This document shows, in pieces, positions 34,177 to 45,163 of a DNA stretch of 64,000 bases (positions are counted from its first letter, which is position 1; each line of letters starts with the position of its first letter). Position numbers and translations under genes: made by a program. The notes under the pieces were generated by a model. It was given only the letters and a program-made list of their open reading frames with translations. It was not told where the DNA came from and made no database searches. The DNA comes from Paramyrothecium sp. XJ0827 (Eukaryota > Ascomycota > Sordariomycetes > Hypocreales > Stachybotryaceae), in NCBI GenBank assembly GCA_020881915.1, contig JAJFPB010000001.1, forward strand, positions 1,302,001-1,366,000, given 5' to 3'.

Positions 34177-35603
34177 TCACCAGTACGAACCCTCAACCAG
34201 GAATCCGACAGTCAGCCTGCTGTGCTGCAGCGCGTGGGCGTAGAAGGAGGTCTGCGGCGTATCCTGCGTGGTGTGGATGTAAGGGCTCGACGCCGACATG
34301 GTATCCGCACACACGTAGGCCGCAGGATATCCGGCCGCGCGGGCGGCAGCGCTAGTTTGGCAGTTAGCTAGCTGACACTTGACATTAGGGGCTTGGACAA
34401 AGACGTACTGGTCGGAGCAACCGTATCCACATCGATCGGTCACGAGCCGGAGCGACGTGTAGATGGGGACCAATCGCTGGACGTAGGACGTCAGGCTGGC
34501 GTCGACCTGCGATACTCAGTCAGCATCTCCTGGGAACAACATTCTCGACGCAAGTGTATTGATTTTGCGAGCAGACTTGTCTGGAACGATCGAAACACAA
34601 AAGGTACTTACGTAGTCAGTGTAGACAGCAATGACATTGTTCGTCGAGTATCCAGTCATGTCCTGGTTGACTACGGCCAGAACATTGACTCCGTTGGAGG
34701 CATAGTTGTTGAAGATGTCTCGGGCGCCGAGCAGACCTCCCTCCTCACCACCGTAGAAGTGGAACTCGAGAGTGTTGCCGGGAGCGAACCGGGCAACAGC
34801 CAGAGCCCTCAGAGCCTCGAGAATGGTTGCAACACCCTATACAAACCGCTGTTAATTCTGGTGTTTCCATACTGGGGGTAGCAAAGCCCAACTCACCGAG
34901 GCATTGTCGTCAGCACCAGGCGCGCGTCCGGTGACGCTTCCCGAGTTGATGCTGTCGTAGTGCGCAGTGACGATGACCCTGTCCGTCGAGGTTCCGGGAA
35001 TGGTGGCAATGACGCTGGGCTGGTTGAAGGAGTGCGTGTACTGCCTGACGGTGATGGCGGGGTTGCCCGAGGCCGCCGAGCGGACGGCATTCAGGACATA
35101 GGTTGCGCTCGTGGCGGCGTAGGAGCCCCTGTAGTACCGGTTGTAGATGTTGGCAAGGCCGGTGATGGTGCTCTGGACGTTGCTCTGGACGAGCCTGGCA
35201 ATGATGGGGTTGGCGATGGCCTGCCTGCTGGGAGTCGGGTATGGCGACTGGCGCTTGGCGAGGCCAGCAAGACGGTGGGCTCCAAGTTCTTCGAGGTCCT
35301 ATGCCATGTCAATAAACTTGAGCAAGATAATTGATCGTCAATACATACCTGAGTCTCGGTCACATCCATGAAGTGAACATGCTTCAGCATGTAGTTGTCG
35401 ATCTTCTCCTGCTCAGTCACCCAGGTACCCGGGTCGTCCTCCGAGGTCTTCAGCAGACGGAGAGGCTCCGACTCCTCCGCGGCGAACTTTCCGACGGCCT
35501 GGGCTCCGGTGGCCTCGAACTTGTACTCCTGGGTGGCTCTGCAGGCCTCCGAGGCCCCGAGAAGGAGTGCGCCGGCGGCGAGGAATGCTGTAGTTCGGAC
35601 CAT
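34177..35603 (-). CDS. LAP1: Secreted leucine aminopeptidase, M28 zinc metallopeptidase
   Basis: Predicted 403-residue extracellular di-zinc aminopeptidase releasing N-terminal residues (leucine preferred) from peptides. Exons in transcript order are 35603-35349, 35298-34897, 34836-34612 and 34506-34177, all joined in phase 0. A signal peptide (FLAAGALLLGASEA) is followed by a propeptide of roughly 60-70 residues. The M28 ligand set is complete: H198 and D200 in AHYDS, the Asp pair D215-D216 of GADDNAS, E250-E251 in GGEEGG, D278 in NQDMTG, and H372 in YIHTTQDT. Cys residues near 320-344 and 360 probably form disulfides. Length and order match fungal LAP1 (about 390 residues). It sits 440 bp upstream of the amino-acid permease on the same strand, so extracellular peptide cleavage and amino-acid uptake are adjacent. 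Confidence 0.95.
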
Positions 35604-36547
35604 GGTGGGCAGTCTGTCAACGATACGAGGCGCAACACCACAAAGGAGCCAGCAGCACCTAGGAGAGGTCCCGAGTCCATTACTTATGTTTTCCAACAAA
35701 AATGCTCAGTCGTGAACTTGCCTGGGCCCGCGCATCCACTCCCTCCTCATAGATGCCTCTTTCGGAGCGGCCCGGCCACGACCTCCTGGAACAGGCCTAG
35801 CTCCGGCATTTGCAACTTCCACTTCCAGTAGCTGAGCCGGGGCACGAGTCGCTCGTAATGCCGCAGCCGCATCTGATAACCCACTCAGTTCGCTCCTCGT
35901 AATCACGGCTTATCTGCGAGATTTGTCTTGGTGGCTGCGGCGAGTTTCACTCATTGGCAGTGGCGGCATTGTGCAATTGCACTCATGATACGAAATGCAA
36001 CAATGGCACACATGTAAGCAGGATGTGTGGCACGGCGTTATCTAGTTCGCCATGGCCCGCTTCTGGTTCAACGTGCATACCCTTTGTTCTTGGCCGGTCG
36101 GCACTTGATATCTCATCGTGGAGTATCGCGGGCTATAACGCTCCATAGAAGATCCACCGACGACCTCCTATGTTCGGAGTTCCCCGCACGCCTCAGAGGA
36201 GAAGCAATCAGAAGGATATCTGCGGCTGCCTGTTTCGAAAGCCTTCTTCAATTCGTGCTCCAAAGCTCAACACCAGGATATCATTGACTACGTTTGTGGC
36301 TGGTGCAATGGAATGGCTGGTCAAGCATGTCGGCAAATATGAGAGAGCTATCAAAGGGTATGTTTTGTCTATCCTAAACTCCTAGCTATGTCCAAATCTA
36401 CGGCATTACAAATACTCTACACGCTACAAATGTCCTTCCTCGCCAGGGGTATCTGCGAAATACATGAATAAGTGTCCACCCATATCCTCAATTCTATAGT
36501 TAGAGCGCTGGGCTCAAGCCACCCCCTTGTCCGCCATGTTCGCCTTC
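35604..36547. other. Intergenic: aminopeptidase promoter and 3' flank of next gene
   Basis: 944 bp with no gene supported. Short open frames only; no motif stands out. Confidence 0.6.
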
Positions 36548-37720
36548 TCAGATTCGGTTCGTCAGAGAAACGCCTGGAGAAGCTGCCCGTCCAAGGTCCA
36601 AGCCTAGCATTGCTGCGTCGAGGGTCAGAGTAGGCACCATGCCAGCAGACGGTCCTCTCTTATGCCGCGAGCCCTTGCTGGTGACGCTCATCTTCCTGGG
36701 TCGACCGTTCTTCTCGGGCGATCGCGGCTCCGACAGTGCGAGGGAGGAAGCGGAAGATGACATGGAGGTTGCCGACATGGAGCTCATGGAGGACGAAGTT
36801 CGCGACATGCTCGAGTAGATGGACGAACGGCTGGAGGAAGCACCGGGCGATGTGGGTGACTTTGGCGTGGGGTTGTCTGCAAGGTCCGAGAAGATTGCTT
36901 GTATCGATTGCCGGCTGTCTGTCACCCTCCCCAAGCGCCGCTGCCACCAGATCATGTCTTGCTCCACCAGGGAGTGCTCAACAAGATCATCCAGTGCCTG
37001 CTCAATCCTGTCCATCTTACTCTGGTCGACCTGCAGCGGCGAGTGCACAGTTGCCAGGTCCAAAAGGGCCGCGGCATCGAGGGCCTCTTGTCGCTTGCCA
37101 GCATCGTGGTCTCGAAGTCCACACGCGTCCGCCTTGAACACAATCAAGTCATGCAGAGAGATATAAGGCAAGGTCTTGATGTCGTCTCGTACCGCGCGGG
37201 CTGCAGCAGGAAGGTAGGGGCACAGCCAATCCGGGATGAGCTTCACTTCGACTTCCCAACCGCTCGGGGACCGGAAGTAGACGACACCAGATCTCTCATT
37301 GAGGGGGCTCATGGGATGCCCGACGATCTCCTTTCTCACGCGCCCTGGAGAGGACGACTTGCTAATGACGAAGTCGATGCTCTTTTATCCACCATGTCAG
37401 TCCGACTTCTCACAAATCCCCGGTTCGCATGTGCTTACATCTGTGCGTTCGCATTCTGGCACATACTTGCGAAGTGCCAGGTCACCGACGACGGCGAGCT
37501 TGGTGTTCTCCAGCCCGGGCGTGTCGCTGATGAGACGGAGGATGTGGAGCGCGGCTTGCTCCAACTGGGCAAAGCCCGGGGTTTGCGGTCGAGGACCCAT
37601 GGCTGTCTGGCGAGCACGACGGTAACTGCAGCTACTCTTGGCTTGCTTTAGCTCCGGATTCGCTCGATACAGCTCAGCTATTGATTCTTGAAACGTGCAG
37701 ATATGTAACGCGCTCTTCAT
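36548..37720 (-). CDS. Possible nucleotidyltransferase-fold protein with Ser-rich tail
   Basis: Predicted 371-residue protein of uncertain function. Exons in transcript order are 37720-37439 and 37381-36548, joined phase 0 by a GTAAGC...AAAAG intron of 57 bp. The core (KLAVVGDLALRKYVPE, then SIDFVIS after the junction, and EVKLIPDW) follows the G-x(n)-D-x-hydrophobic layout of degenerate nucleotidyltransferase-like domains found in many fungal hypothetical proteins. The second part is helical and acidic. From about residue 270 a Ser-rich region (SSMSRTSSSMSSMS and similar) gives way to a basic segment (SRHKRGPSAG). No signal peptide or membrane helix is seen. The start is uncertain: ATG 37720 is the longest, but ATG 37600 is also plausible and gives 331 residues. 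The fold call is inference by pattern; catalytic Asp residues appear incomplete, so activity is doubtful. Confidence 0.65.
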
Positions 37721-40700
37721 GTCCAAACAAGCAGGTGCTCTGGCACCCTCTTAACGGATTTCCTCGTGTAAACATTGGGCATCCGTCTTACAGGATAGAC
37801 CTTGGAGGCCCAACGCTTCGTAAAGCATCACAGACCATGTCTGACGCCCAAGCCTGCCCAACTGGGGAATTTTGGTGCTAGAGCCAGGGGCTGGCCCCAA
37901 TGGGAGGGTTGGCCGTCGTACAAGTGGTGCGGTGCAATTTTAATTCTCGCGGGATCATCCCGGCAGTGTCTCATGCCTTGGCGCATTTTTCCAGAAGCTT
38001 GGCCGGTTTTCTCCCAACCACTCCAGATGGAGCATTTCGTAATTACGTCGGCCAAGGAAATGTTGCCCTACTTCCTCGGGAGGGTTAGGCGTCCCTACAC
38101 AAATATGGGAATCGTGAGACCAGCAACGGGCAGCTGTCTCGGGTCGCTCGGGAGGCTCCACCATATAGACTACAACGGGCCTACTGCAGGTACCGATCTG
38201 CAGGAACAACATCATGTCGGCATATCGAAATCTCCTTGTTGCCGTATTCTTGTTCGATCGCTCCAGGTTTTCTTCAACCCTTTTCTCCCCTAATCTCAAC
38301 TTGGCTGTCCCCAAATATGGCATTGCCCATTAAATTCCATGTTTGTGTTATATGTTGCATCGACTAAGCGTGTTTCAAAAAAGCTGCGTCTTCGGGCACG
38401 GGCCGATGGACCTGACTAAAGAACCAGCGGACGCGAAATTAATGGTGGTCTGACCAAGCCACATGGGCGCATTGTATGGAATAGAGTAATTCCATTTGCT
38501 TTTCGGAACGCATGGTTCCTGTTTCTTACAACGCCTATCAGGTTGTAAAAAGCTCTCTGGCTGTGTACCCCCGAGTCAACATGGTTTGAAAGTTCATCAT
38601 TGCATAACGTTTCCCGCTTCTCTATTTCTCGAGACAGTCCCAGAGCACATTAGTCCTGTTATGAACGACGATACGTAGGAAGGTAAAGAATGAAGACATA
38701 GCTCTTAATAGTACCCTTGGGTACAAATTCACGACAGGAACTCTTTTTGAAGCTCAAAACATGGGGGTTGTCGACTCACAATTTGTACATTGGCTACACT
38801 CAGTCAAACCATCATACAGTTATTTTTCTGCCATCAGGCAATATTCTGCCACTTTTCAAGTCTCACCATACATGAACTTTATAAGACAACGCCGGATTAA
38901 CACCAGTCCGTGTGCTTGCGAGAAAAGTAATGTCTTGCTTCAGACTCAAGTACAAGCGTAGAAACGTAGTGGAAAAAGAATCTCATCAGTAACTCTTTGT
39001 GTTTCAGTCGCAGAGATAGCCGAAGACCTAAGAATACTGTAACGCAGTAGATTACCCTCGACCAATATTGATCAAGCAATTTCCACGGACACTACTGGGG
39101 ATGACATCCGTTCACTTCGACTTGAACTAACATGATCCTTTGAGGTTGTGGCCGATTCTGGAGAATTCAATAGGGCATTAAATATCACAAAAACCCAAAT
39201 ATCGAATCACTTTTCCTTAAATGTTTCTCACTTTCAGAAGCAGCATAGCCCAGTGCACTTTCTCCTGGCTACTTTTCGGCGACGGCTATTTTTATTATGA
39301 AATGGTCTCACAAGGACCGCTGAAAAGAGCAATACCAACATTTGAGCCCGTTGTCAAGATCTTTTGGTGCCTGACTTCATGTCTACAATCAACTCTGTAT
39401 CTCAACTGGTAGCCTAATGAGACCAGAAGTTTTATATTAGCCTATTCGAGTCCCAACCTTTCTCACCTCATGGCTCTTGAACTCATGGCGGAAACATCAC
39501 GTCATCAGTCACTTCAGCTGCACAGACCATCAAGTCAGCCTCCTGCCAAAATGTGCAAAAAGTTGCCATTCGTGCCATGATGTAAGGTCTAGCGGATATG
39601 GGTTGGGTGAGTCATTCGGGTAGTATGTATGCCGATGTCATTGCGTGACCTAAGAAAGTGTAATAAAATAATCATTGAGTCGAGCTCTCAAGCACTGAGA
39701 CTTGAAACGAGTTTTCATGAACCCGAGGGAGACTCGATTGGACTGGGTCCGCAGTGAAGCATCGCTCATTTTACAAGGCTACTAAACAGTTCATGGAGCT
39801 ATTCAGCTTCCCCGGATTATATCCGTATGGACAGCCGAAGACTAGCATGACACAGGAAATTATATACACGCGAAAGCCAGATGTGGATCCGGTAGGTACC
39901 GGATGAGATGCCTTGCTACAGTCGACGTAGTGCCATACCATTCGGTTCATGGCTTACTGGATTTTGAATGTAGGTATTTGAAAGGTATTCAGTCTATTGG
40001 ACAGATAATTCTGGTCCTCACTCTCTTGGGAGATACACATCGATCAGGCGGGTGCATGTCTAAGGTTCACGGAATGAAGACGAATAAGCAGCCATGTTCA
40101 TGACTTCCTTCTTGAACAATCGAAGATTGAATACAGTAGAGAGTTGCCCAATACACCTGCGTTGAGATTCTGCAACCATGAGCAGCTGGTTACATCTTCA
40201 TTGCTAAAGAAGTCAAGTCCAGTTTTGATAGTTTCTCCAATTGTTCCGGGTATCCTGAATTATTGAGGAGTCAGCTTCCCCTTTTATTAAACAACCCACT
40301 GCGTAGTAACAGTGCCGAGCTTGAGAAACTTTTGCTCTGTTGTGAGTGGTGGCAATGGTTCTACAAACTGCGATTGTTAAGTGTATCACAAGTGTTGATA
40401 AACCACATCGTCTTCTAGCATCAAACTGCATTTCATCTCGATCTCTTTGGTCCATGCCAATAACACACTTAAAGATCAGATAACATTCCCTTAAACATCG
40501 GTTATTGAAGCACTGTTACGCTGGCAGCAGTCTTGTGGATGCCGGCACCAAGAGCAAAGGCACCGACTACCCTACATCCATTGGGGGTATGTAGTGCTTT
40601 TCCTTGTCGCAACAAAGTACACAGATGGATTTCTGCAGGGTTTACATGTTTCAGTAATAGCGGAGTATGTCCTTGAATGAAAATAATAGGGATAGCTTGA

Positions 40701-42119
40701 CTTGATTTGTACAATACGTGTTTGTGGACTAGGCTCAGCTCCCATGATAGTAGCCTTCCAAGGGCGAACATGGCGCGGGGTCTGGCACATACCACGCGCA
40801 TGGATGAAGGATACAGCCTGGACTTTATGTTGAGACTTTTCTTACGCAGTATGAGGGGGGGCTTCCGTTGGTCTCTTTCTTTCCACCTTCTGGCTAGTCA
40901 TGCGCTTAGGTATAAACTAGAACCATGAGCACATTCTCTTGGCATTGTCCAGGACTTGAGCTTTGATCAATGGCTTCAACTCTTGGAACTCTTGGCAGCG
41001 GGGAGCAATAAAGATTATCCTGCAACCAAAGGGCAGATCTTCGTGTACAGAAGTGTTCAGAACACGATGCCCACGATTTCCAACTTCGATATTGGCACGA
41101 GGGGTTCAAGCCCCGAAGAATAAAGCTGCTCGCGTCTCTCTTTTGGTGCTTCTGCTTCCACTTCAAAAACGAACGCCACACGAATTCCCTCAAGTCATCT
41201 GTAATGCTGAATGGCATGCAATGCTCCCTGAACAGGTCCGGGTAGGTTGGAAGCGGAGTTCATCTAGAAATGTGAAAATAATAAACAATTGTTGGTTTTA
41301 TAGTAGCCGACTGGCTACTTAGAGCTTCATGCAGAGCTTCATGCGGTAAAGAATCAGGTGATTTCTTGTCCCATCAGTTTGAGTCGCCAACGTTCCGAGA
41401 GGGCACCACAATCCTGACTCGTGCTACTCGCCCACCCACTCATTAAACACGCGGGAGCGCTCACCTTAATTGTGGTGACCGCGAAGCTTTACCAGCAATC
41501 AGAGGGCGTTCCGCGTATTAAAGCAAATTAAGCGCGCCGTTAGCTCTTCCGCTGCGAGATGAATTGTCAGTGCTCCTTGGATAAGGGCTTCGGTGGAAGT
41601 CCGCCGCAACGGGAGGCCCGAAGCCACAGGCAAGACAAGCCACGGAAAAGAAAAAGCTGACGCGTAAGAAGGCCCACGCTAGGCTGATCCGGCCCAGCGA
41701 TTCTCGCCGTTGCAAGCGTTCGAGGTTTGATAATGGCTGCCAAGCAAGGGCCAAGGCACGCAGGAGTGGTTCCGCGAGGCCAGCCATTGGCCCACGTCGT
41801 CCCGCGCAACCTCGGGCAGGGGGCTGCGGCTTGGCGCCGTATGCCTTATTAGGTGGAATCGATGCCGTCTAAGCCGGCTCGGCCCCGGCGCCAAGACACA
41901 GAGCAACTGAGTGCTCAACGTGAAATCGCAGGGTCCATGGGCCACTTGCCGACGGAGCAAAATGAGGGTCGGCTGTCAGATGGGAGGGCGGAAGGGTCCT
42001 GGGTTTCCTGGGGCTGAACTCCAGTATAAAGCTTTTCTCTTTCTCTTTTCCACGCGAAGCTCGTTGTTGACGGAAAGATTCCCATACCATCAGACGAAAT
42101 AGCCATTAGTCGTAACACC
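37721..42119. other. 4.4 kb region without recognisable genes
   Basis: This is the largest gene-free stretch inside the window. From about 38300 to 41350 it is AT-rich with only short, unrecognised open frames on both strands. From 41400 to 41900 it is GC-richer. I see no terminal repeats, transposase or reverse-transcriptase remnants, tRNA or tandem arrays. It may be old degraded repeat DNA or hold non-coding transcripts. The last 250 bp is the probable promoter of the CYSTM gene. Confidence 0.5.
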
Positions 42120-42576
42120 ATGGCAGACTACAACCGCCCGCCGCCTCCTCCAGGCTCGTAAGTGTCTTCTCTCTGCCACTGCGAACTCCCCTTGCACGAG
42201 ATCTGACCAGTCGTTTTGCCAGATACGACTACCCTCCCCAGGGTCCGCCACAAGGCTACTACCCCCCTCAACAAGGCTATCCTCAGCAAGGCTACCCTCC
42301 TCCGGGACAGCAGCCAGTACATGCCCACGAAGCAGCTTTGAGCTGAGAGCGCAGTCGATGCTAACGCATTCCAACAGATGCACTATGCCCCACAGCCTCC
42401 TCCTGAAGAGAAGAAGGACGACAAGGGCTGCCTCTACGGATGGTGAGTCCTGCTTCAAGCCTCGAGCTACGAACCACTTGTTAATTTTATGGAACAGTAT
42501 CGCCACGTTGTGCTGCTGCTGGCTTTGCGGCGAGACGTGCGAGTGCTGCTTGGAATGCCTGACCTGCTGCTTCTAA
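42120..42576 (+). CDS. Small CYSTM-type cysteine-rich membrane-tail protein
   Basis: Predicted 91-residue protein too fragmented for a simple ORF scan. Exons are 42120-42157, 42223-42316, 42378-42442 and 42498-42576. All introns are 55-65 bp GT-AG, and the joined frame ends in TAA. Residues 1-55 are Pro/Tyr/Gln/Gly-rich with PQQGYPQQGYPPPGQQP repeats. A charged hinge (EEKKDDKG) precedes a tail with 12 cysteines, including CIATLCCCWLCGETCECC and ending CLTCCF. This is the layout of CYSTM proteins, small tail-anchored, probably palmitoylated proteins linked to stress resistance in eukaryotes. A plasma-membrane location is inferred. The four-exon structure is supported by frame continuity at every junction. 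No neighbour suggests a specific pathway. Confidence 0.85.
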
Positions 42577-42959
42577 ACATGGCGAGCGCGCATAACCTGC
42601 TTGATCGAAATTTGTTACAACATATTTAATCCTCGGTGGCCATGGGCCGCAGTCAGCGTCAACGCATTTTCTTAGAGTCGAACTTATTCAAATACCAGCA
42701 TGGAAAGTCCAATATCATTATATGATCTATGTCCTTTGACCTGTGTCCCTGACGAACGTAGCAGGATGTCTATGTATCCGAGAAGCTGCCTGCTTCCATG
42801 TGAATGAAACCCAATATCTAAATGCAAGCCCAATGTATTCGATGCATTGCGCCAAACCCGTCCAATCTAAGGCCCAAAAAACAATGACGAGCCCGTCATA
42901 ACTATATACTTTCAATGAAATCGCACGCCTTCGATTCGACTCGATTTGACGACGGACGT
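42577..42959. other. Convergent intergenic region
   Basis: 383 bp between the CYSTM and CFEM stop codons. Nothing was recognised. Confidence 0.6.
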
Positions 42960-43504
42960 TTATGCTAGCAGGAGAGCCACAACAGCCGCCAACAGGCCGT
43001 TGGCGACCATGTTGGACGCCGCACTGTCACCGTCGCCACCCTCCGGCTCTGATGTTGGCTCGGTGCCGCTCTGCTCGACAATTCTCGATGCTGAAGCTAC
43101 GGCTTCTTGGTCGGGGTTGTTTCTGACGGCCTCGCAAATGGGATCGATCAATTCAGCGCTTCCTGTTCAGGGAACCATGGTCAGTCTGCATCCGAGTTAT
43201 CGTGGAGAATTGGCAATGGAAACATACGCAGTGCCTGGGTAATGCTGCATCCGTTGGTGAGCACGCATCCCCTTAGCGAGTTTGTGAAGTTTTGGACATT
43301 GGTAGAGCAGAGGCATTGGAAGTTTGTTGCTGAGCAGTCGATGTCACCGGCGACCTGTTTAATGCAATCCAATACGCAGTCATCGATCTGGCCCACTAGA
43401 TCCGGCAAGCTCGTCTGGGACCCCGACGGTGCACTCGTAGTTGGGCTGGCAGTCTGGGCGGCCGCGAGTTGGCCCAGCAGGAGGATCGCTAGTGATTGAA
43501 AGCG

Positions 43505-43507
<3 letters not shown>
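42960..43507 (-). CDS. CFEM-domain GPI-anchored protein
   Basis: Predicted 160-residue secreted protein. Exons in transcript order are 43507-43228 and 43162-42960, with a GTATGT...ACAG intron in an Arg codon. A signal peptide covers residues 1-18 (LAILLLGQLAAAQ) and a Ser/Thr/Pro linker runs to about 35. The eight-cysteine CFEM domain has C44, C48, C58, C65, C67, C81, C87 and C103, with the expected C-x-C pair at 65/67 and Asp residues before C58 (GDIDC) where heme-binding CFEM proteins place their axial ligand. A short acidic linker is followed by a C-terminal hydrophobic tail (NGLLAAVVALLLA) after small residues, which fits GPI attachment at the plasma membrane or wall. CFEM proteins capture heme or act in host interaction; which applies here is unknown. 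A run of 30 A directly precedes the ATG. Confidence 0.93.

Positions 43508-43537
<30 letters not shown>
43508..43537 (-). promoter_or_regulatory. A30 tract immediately 5' of the CFEM start codon
   Basis: On the plus strand bases 43507-43537 are 31 consecutive T. On the sense strand this is 30 A followed by the A of ATG. It would form a poly(A) leader touching the start codon, or a nucleosome-excluding promoter tract. Homopolymer length may be affected by sequencing error. Confidence 0.85.
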
Positions 43538-43541
<4 letters not shown>

Positions 43542-44221
43542 GTGGAGATGATGTGAAACAGGGAGGTGGAAAGTCGACGAGATGGAACGGAGTCGGAGTC
43601 GGAAGATGAAGTTGGTAGAGACGAGATGGAAAAAGCCGGCCGGCGGCAGAGCGAATTGATGTGGTCAAGAAGAACAAGGAAAATATGGATAACGAACCGG
43701 AACACGCAAGCAAGCAAATAAGGTAAGCAGCGCTTCGCCGTGATGAGGAAAGAAGAGCAAGATTGCCGCTTCACATGACGTAGGCAACGTGGCTTGGCTC
43801 GTATTCAAGGGTCGCTCCGCATGACGATCCGGATGACCCAAAGTATCTCTGCGCTGAGTGGCGGTGGCGGGGTACGAGCATGGCGCAACATTGATCCGGA
43901 GAGATCTATGCATGAAACAGCACTCGTACGGCGTACGTACACTGTGCAACGAGTTCGCGTACCTTGTCGTATCAAGAGTGTTCCACGCTGACTGATTGGT
44001 GATAGGGGTTCGCGTCTCATCATATCAGAGTGCGCCAAGAGAGTGATTAGCTATTAGCCTACTACCGAGTGCACATACGAGGCGCAGCATCCTTCTAGGT
44101 TCCGTAATAAGCCCGGGCGACACGCCGCTTGACGACAGAACCGCACGAAGCTGCTTGGATAATGAAGGGTGCCTCGCTACAGTATGCCATCTAAATTTAG
44201 CTGTCATCCTGCACCTCCAAC
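43538..44221. promoter_or_regulatory. CFEM promoter / NmrA-like 3' flank
   Basis: The sense (minus) strand just upstream of the A30 tract is pyrimidine-rich (about 43540-43640), as in many fungal promoters. No other gene is supported. Confidence 0.5.
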
Positions 44222-45163
44222 TCAAGATGCAAACATTTTCCTGATGGTCACGTCGAAAGCCTCAGGCTCCCGTCCTAGAATCTCTCCCAATGTAGGCGAC
44301 ACGAACGACGTCTCGCCCGCCCTGATCGCCGACCATGCCGTCGCCCACGTCCGAGCCTTCTCCTCGTCGTTGAAGTACTGCTGAACCTGTGGCTGCGACA
44401 CATACTCGTCGACGCTGACGCTTCTGATCTTGACATCCTTCCCGGCAACCTTGGACAGAACCTCGACCGTCTCCCCCAGACTCCACTCTTTCGGGCCAGT
44501 GAGAACGACCACATGGTCCACGTATTTGAACGAGCTCGGATCCTGGGCATACTGGGCAATGAGCGTGGCGGTGGCCTCGCCGAGCTCGTCTCGCTTCACC
44601 CAGCTGACGCCCGGCCCCGAACCATCGTGGGGAATAAGAATCTCATCCACGGGACTCTTGGGGTCGAAGAAGGCCGTGTAAATAGGAAATGATTCATGAT
44701 ACAGACCCTCTCGTATGCTTGTCCACGAAAAGCTCCTGTCTGCATTCCCCAGCATGCGCAGCTGATCCTCGCTGTCCAGGTGAGCCCGCATTACCTCGGC
44801 CTTGGTATCATCGTGATGCGGCAGCGCGAAACCTAGTGATGAGTAGAAAACGTGCTTGACGCCGGCTTTGTGCGCGGCGTTTATGGCTGGTAGTTGGACC
44901 TCGCTGCGGTACTCATGCACGTGGCTGGGGTAGGAGATGAGAAAGAGCACGTCAACGCCGCTGAAGGCCTTCTCCAGGTCCGAAGGGGGGGATTCATAGG
45001 AGGCCTGGCGGGTTTGCACGCCGGACTGGATGTACTCTTGAGGGACCTTGTCTGGGTGGCGGCTGATGAGAATGACCTTGTCGTGAGGGACCTGCTTGAG
45101 GAGGTGCGTGTAGGTGCTGGTGCCCAGGGCGCCCGAGCCGGGAAAGATTCCGATTGTCTCCAT
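44222..45163 (-). CDS. NmrA-like NAD(P)-binding oxidoreductase/sensor
   Basis: Predicted 313-residue intronless Rossmann-fold protein of the atypical short-chain dehydrogenase (NmrA/QOR2) group. The N-terminal dinucleotide-binding loop reads GIFPGSGALGTSTY (residues 4-17), followed by SRHPDK where the adenosine phosphate would be read. DVLFLISYPSH and KAGVKHVFYSSLGFALPHH match the core of NmrA-like proteins. The usual catalytic Tyr-x3-Lys is not evident, as is common in redox-sensing members. The C-terminal half (SWVKRDELGEATATLI, EYVSQPQVQQYF) is typical. It may reduce quinone-like substrates or act as a NADP-dependent regulator; sequence does not decide. It lies between the CFEM and ferroportin-like genes. 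Confidence 0.9.
   Translation of the reverse strand: METIGIFPGSGALGTSTYTHLLKQVPHDKVILISRHPDKVPQEYIQSGVQTRQASYESPPSDLEKAFSGVDVLFLISYPSHVHEYRSEVQLPAINAAHKAGVKHVFYSSLGFALPHHDDTKAEVMRAHLDSEDQLRMLGNADRSFSWTSIREGLYHESFPIYTAFFDPKSPVDEILIPHDGSGPGVSWVKRDELGEATATLIAQYAQDPSSFKYVDHVVVLTGPKEWSLGETVEVLSKVAGKDVKIRSVSVDEYVSQPQVQQYFNDEEKARTWATAWSAIRAGETSFVSPTLGEILGREPEAFDVTIRKMFAS

Noticed and set aside
41090..41125. tRNA T-arm-like ggggttcaagcccc
   Set aside because: The stem does not extend to five pairs and no acceptor, D-arm or anticodon arm can be built upstream.
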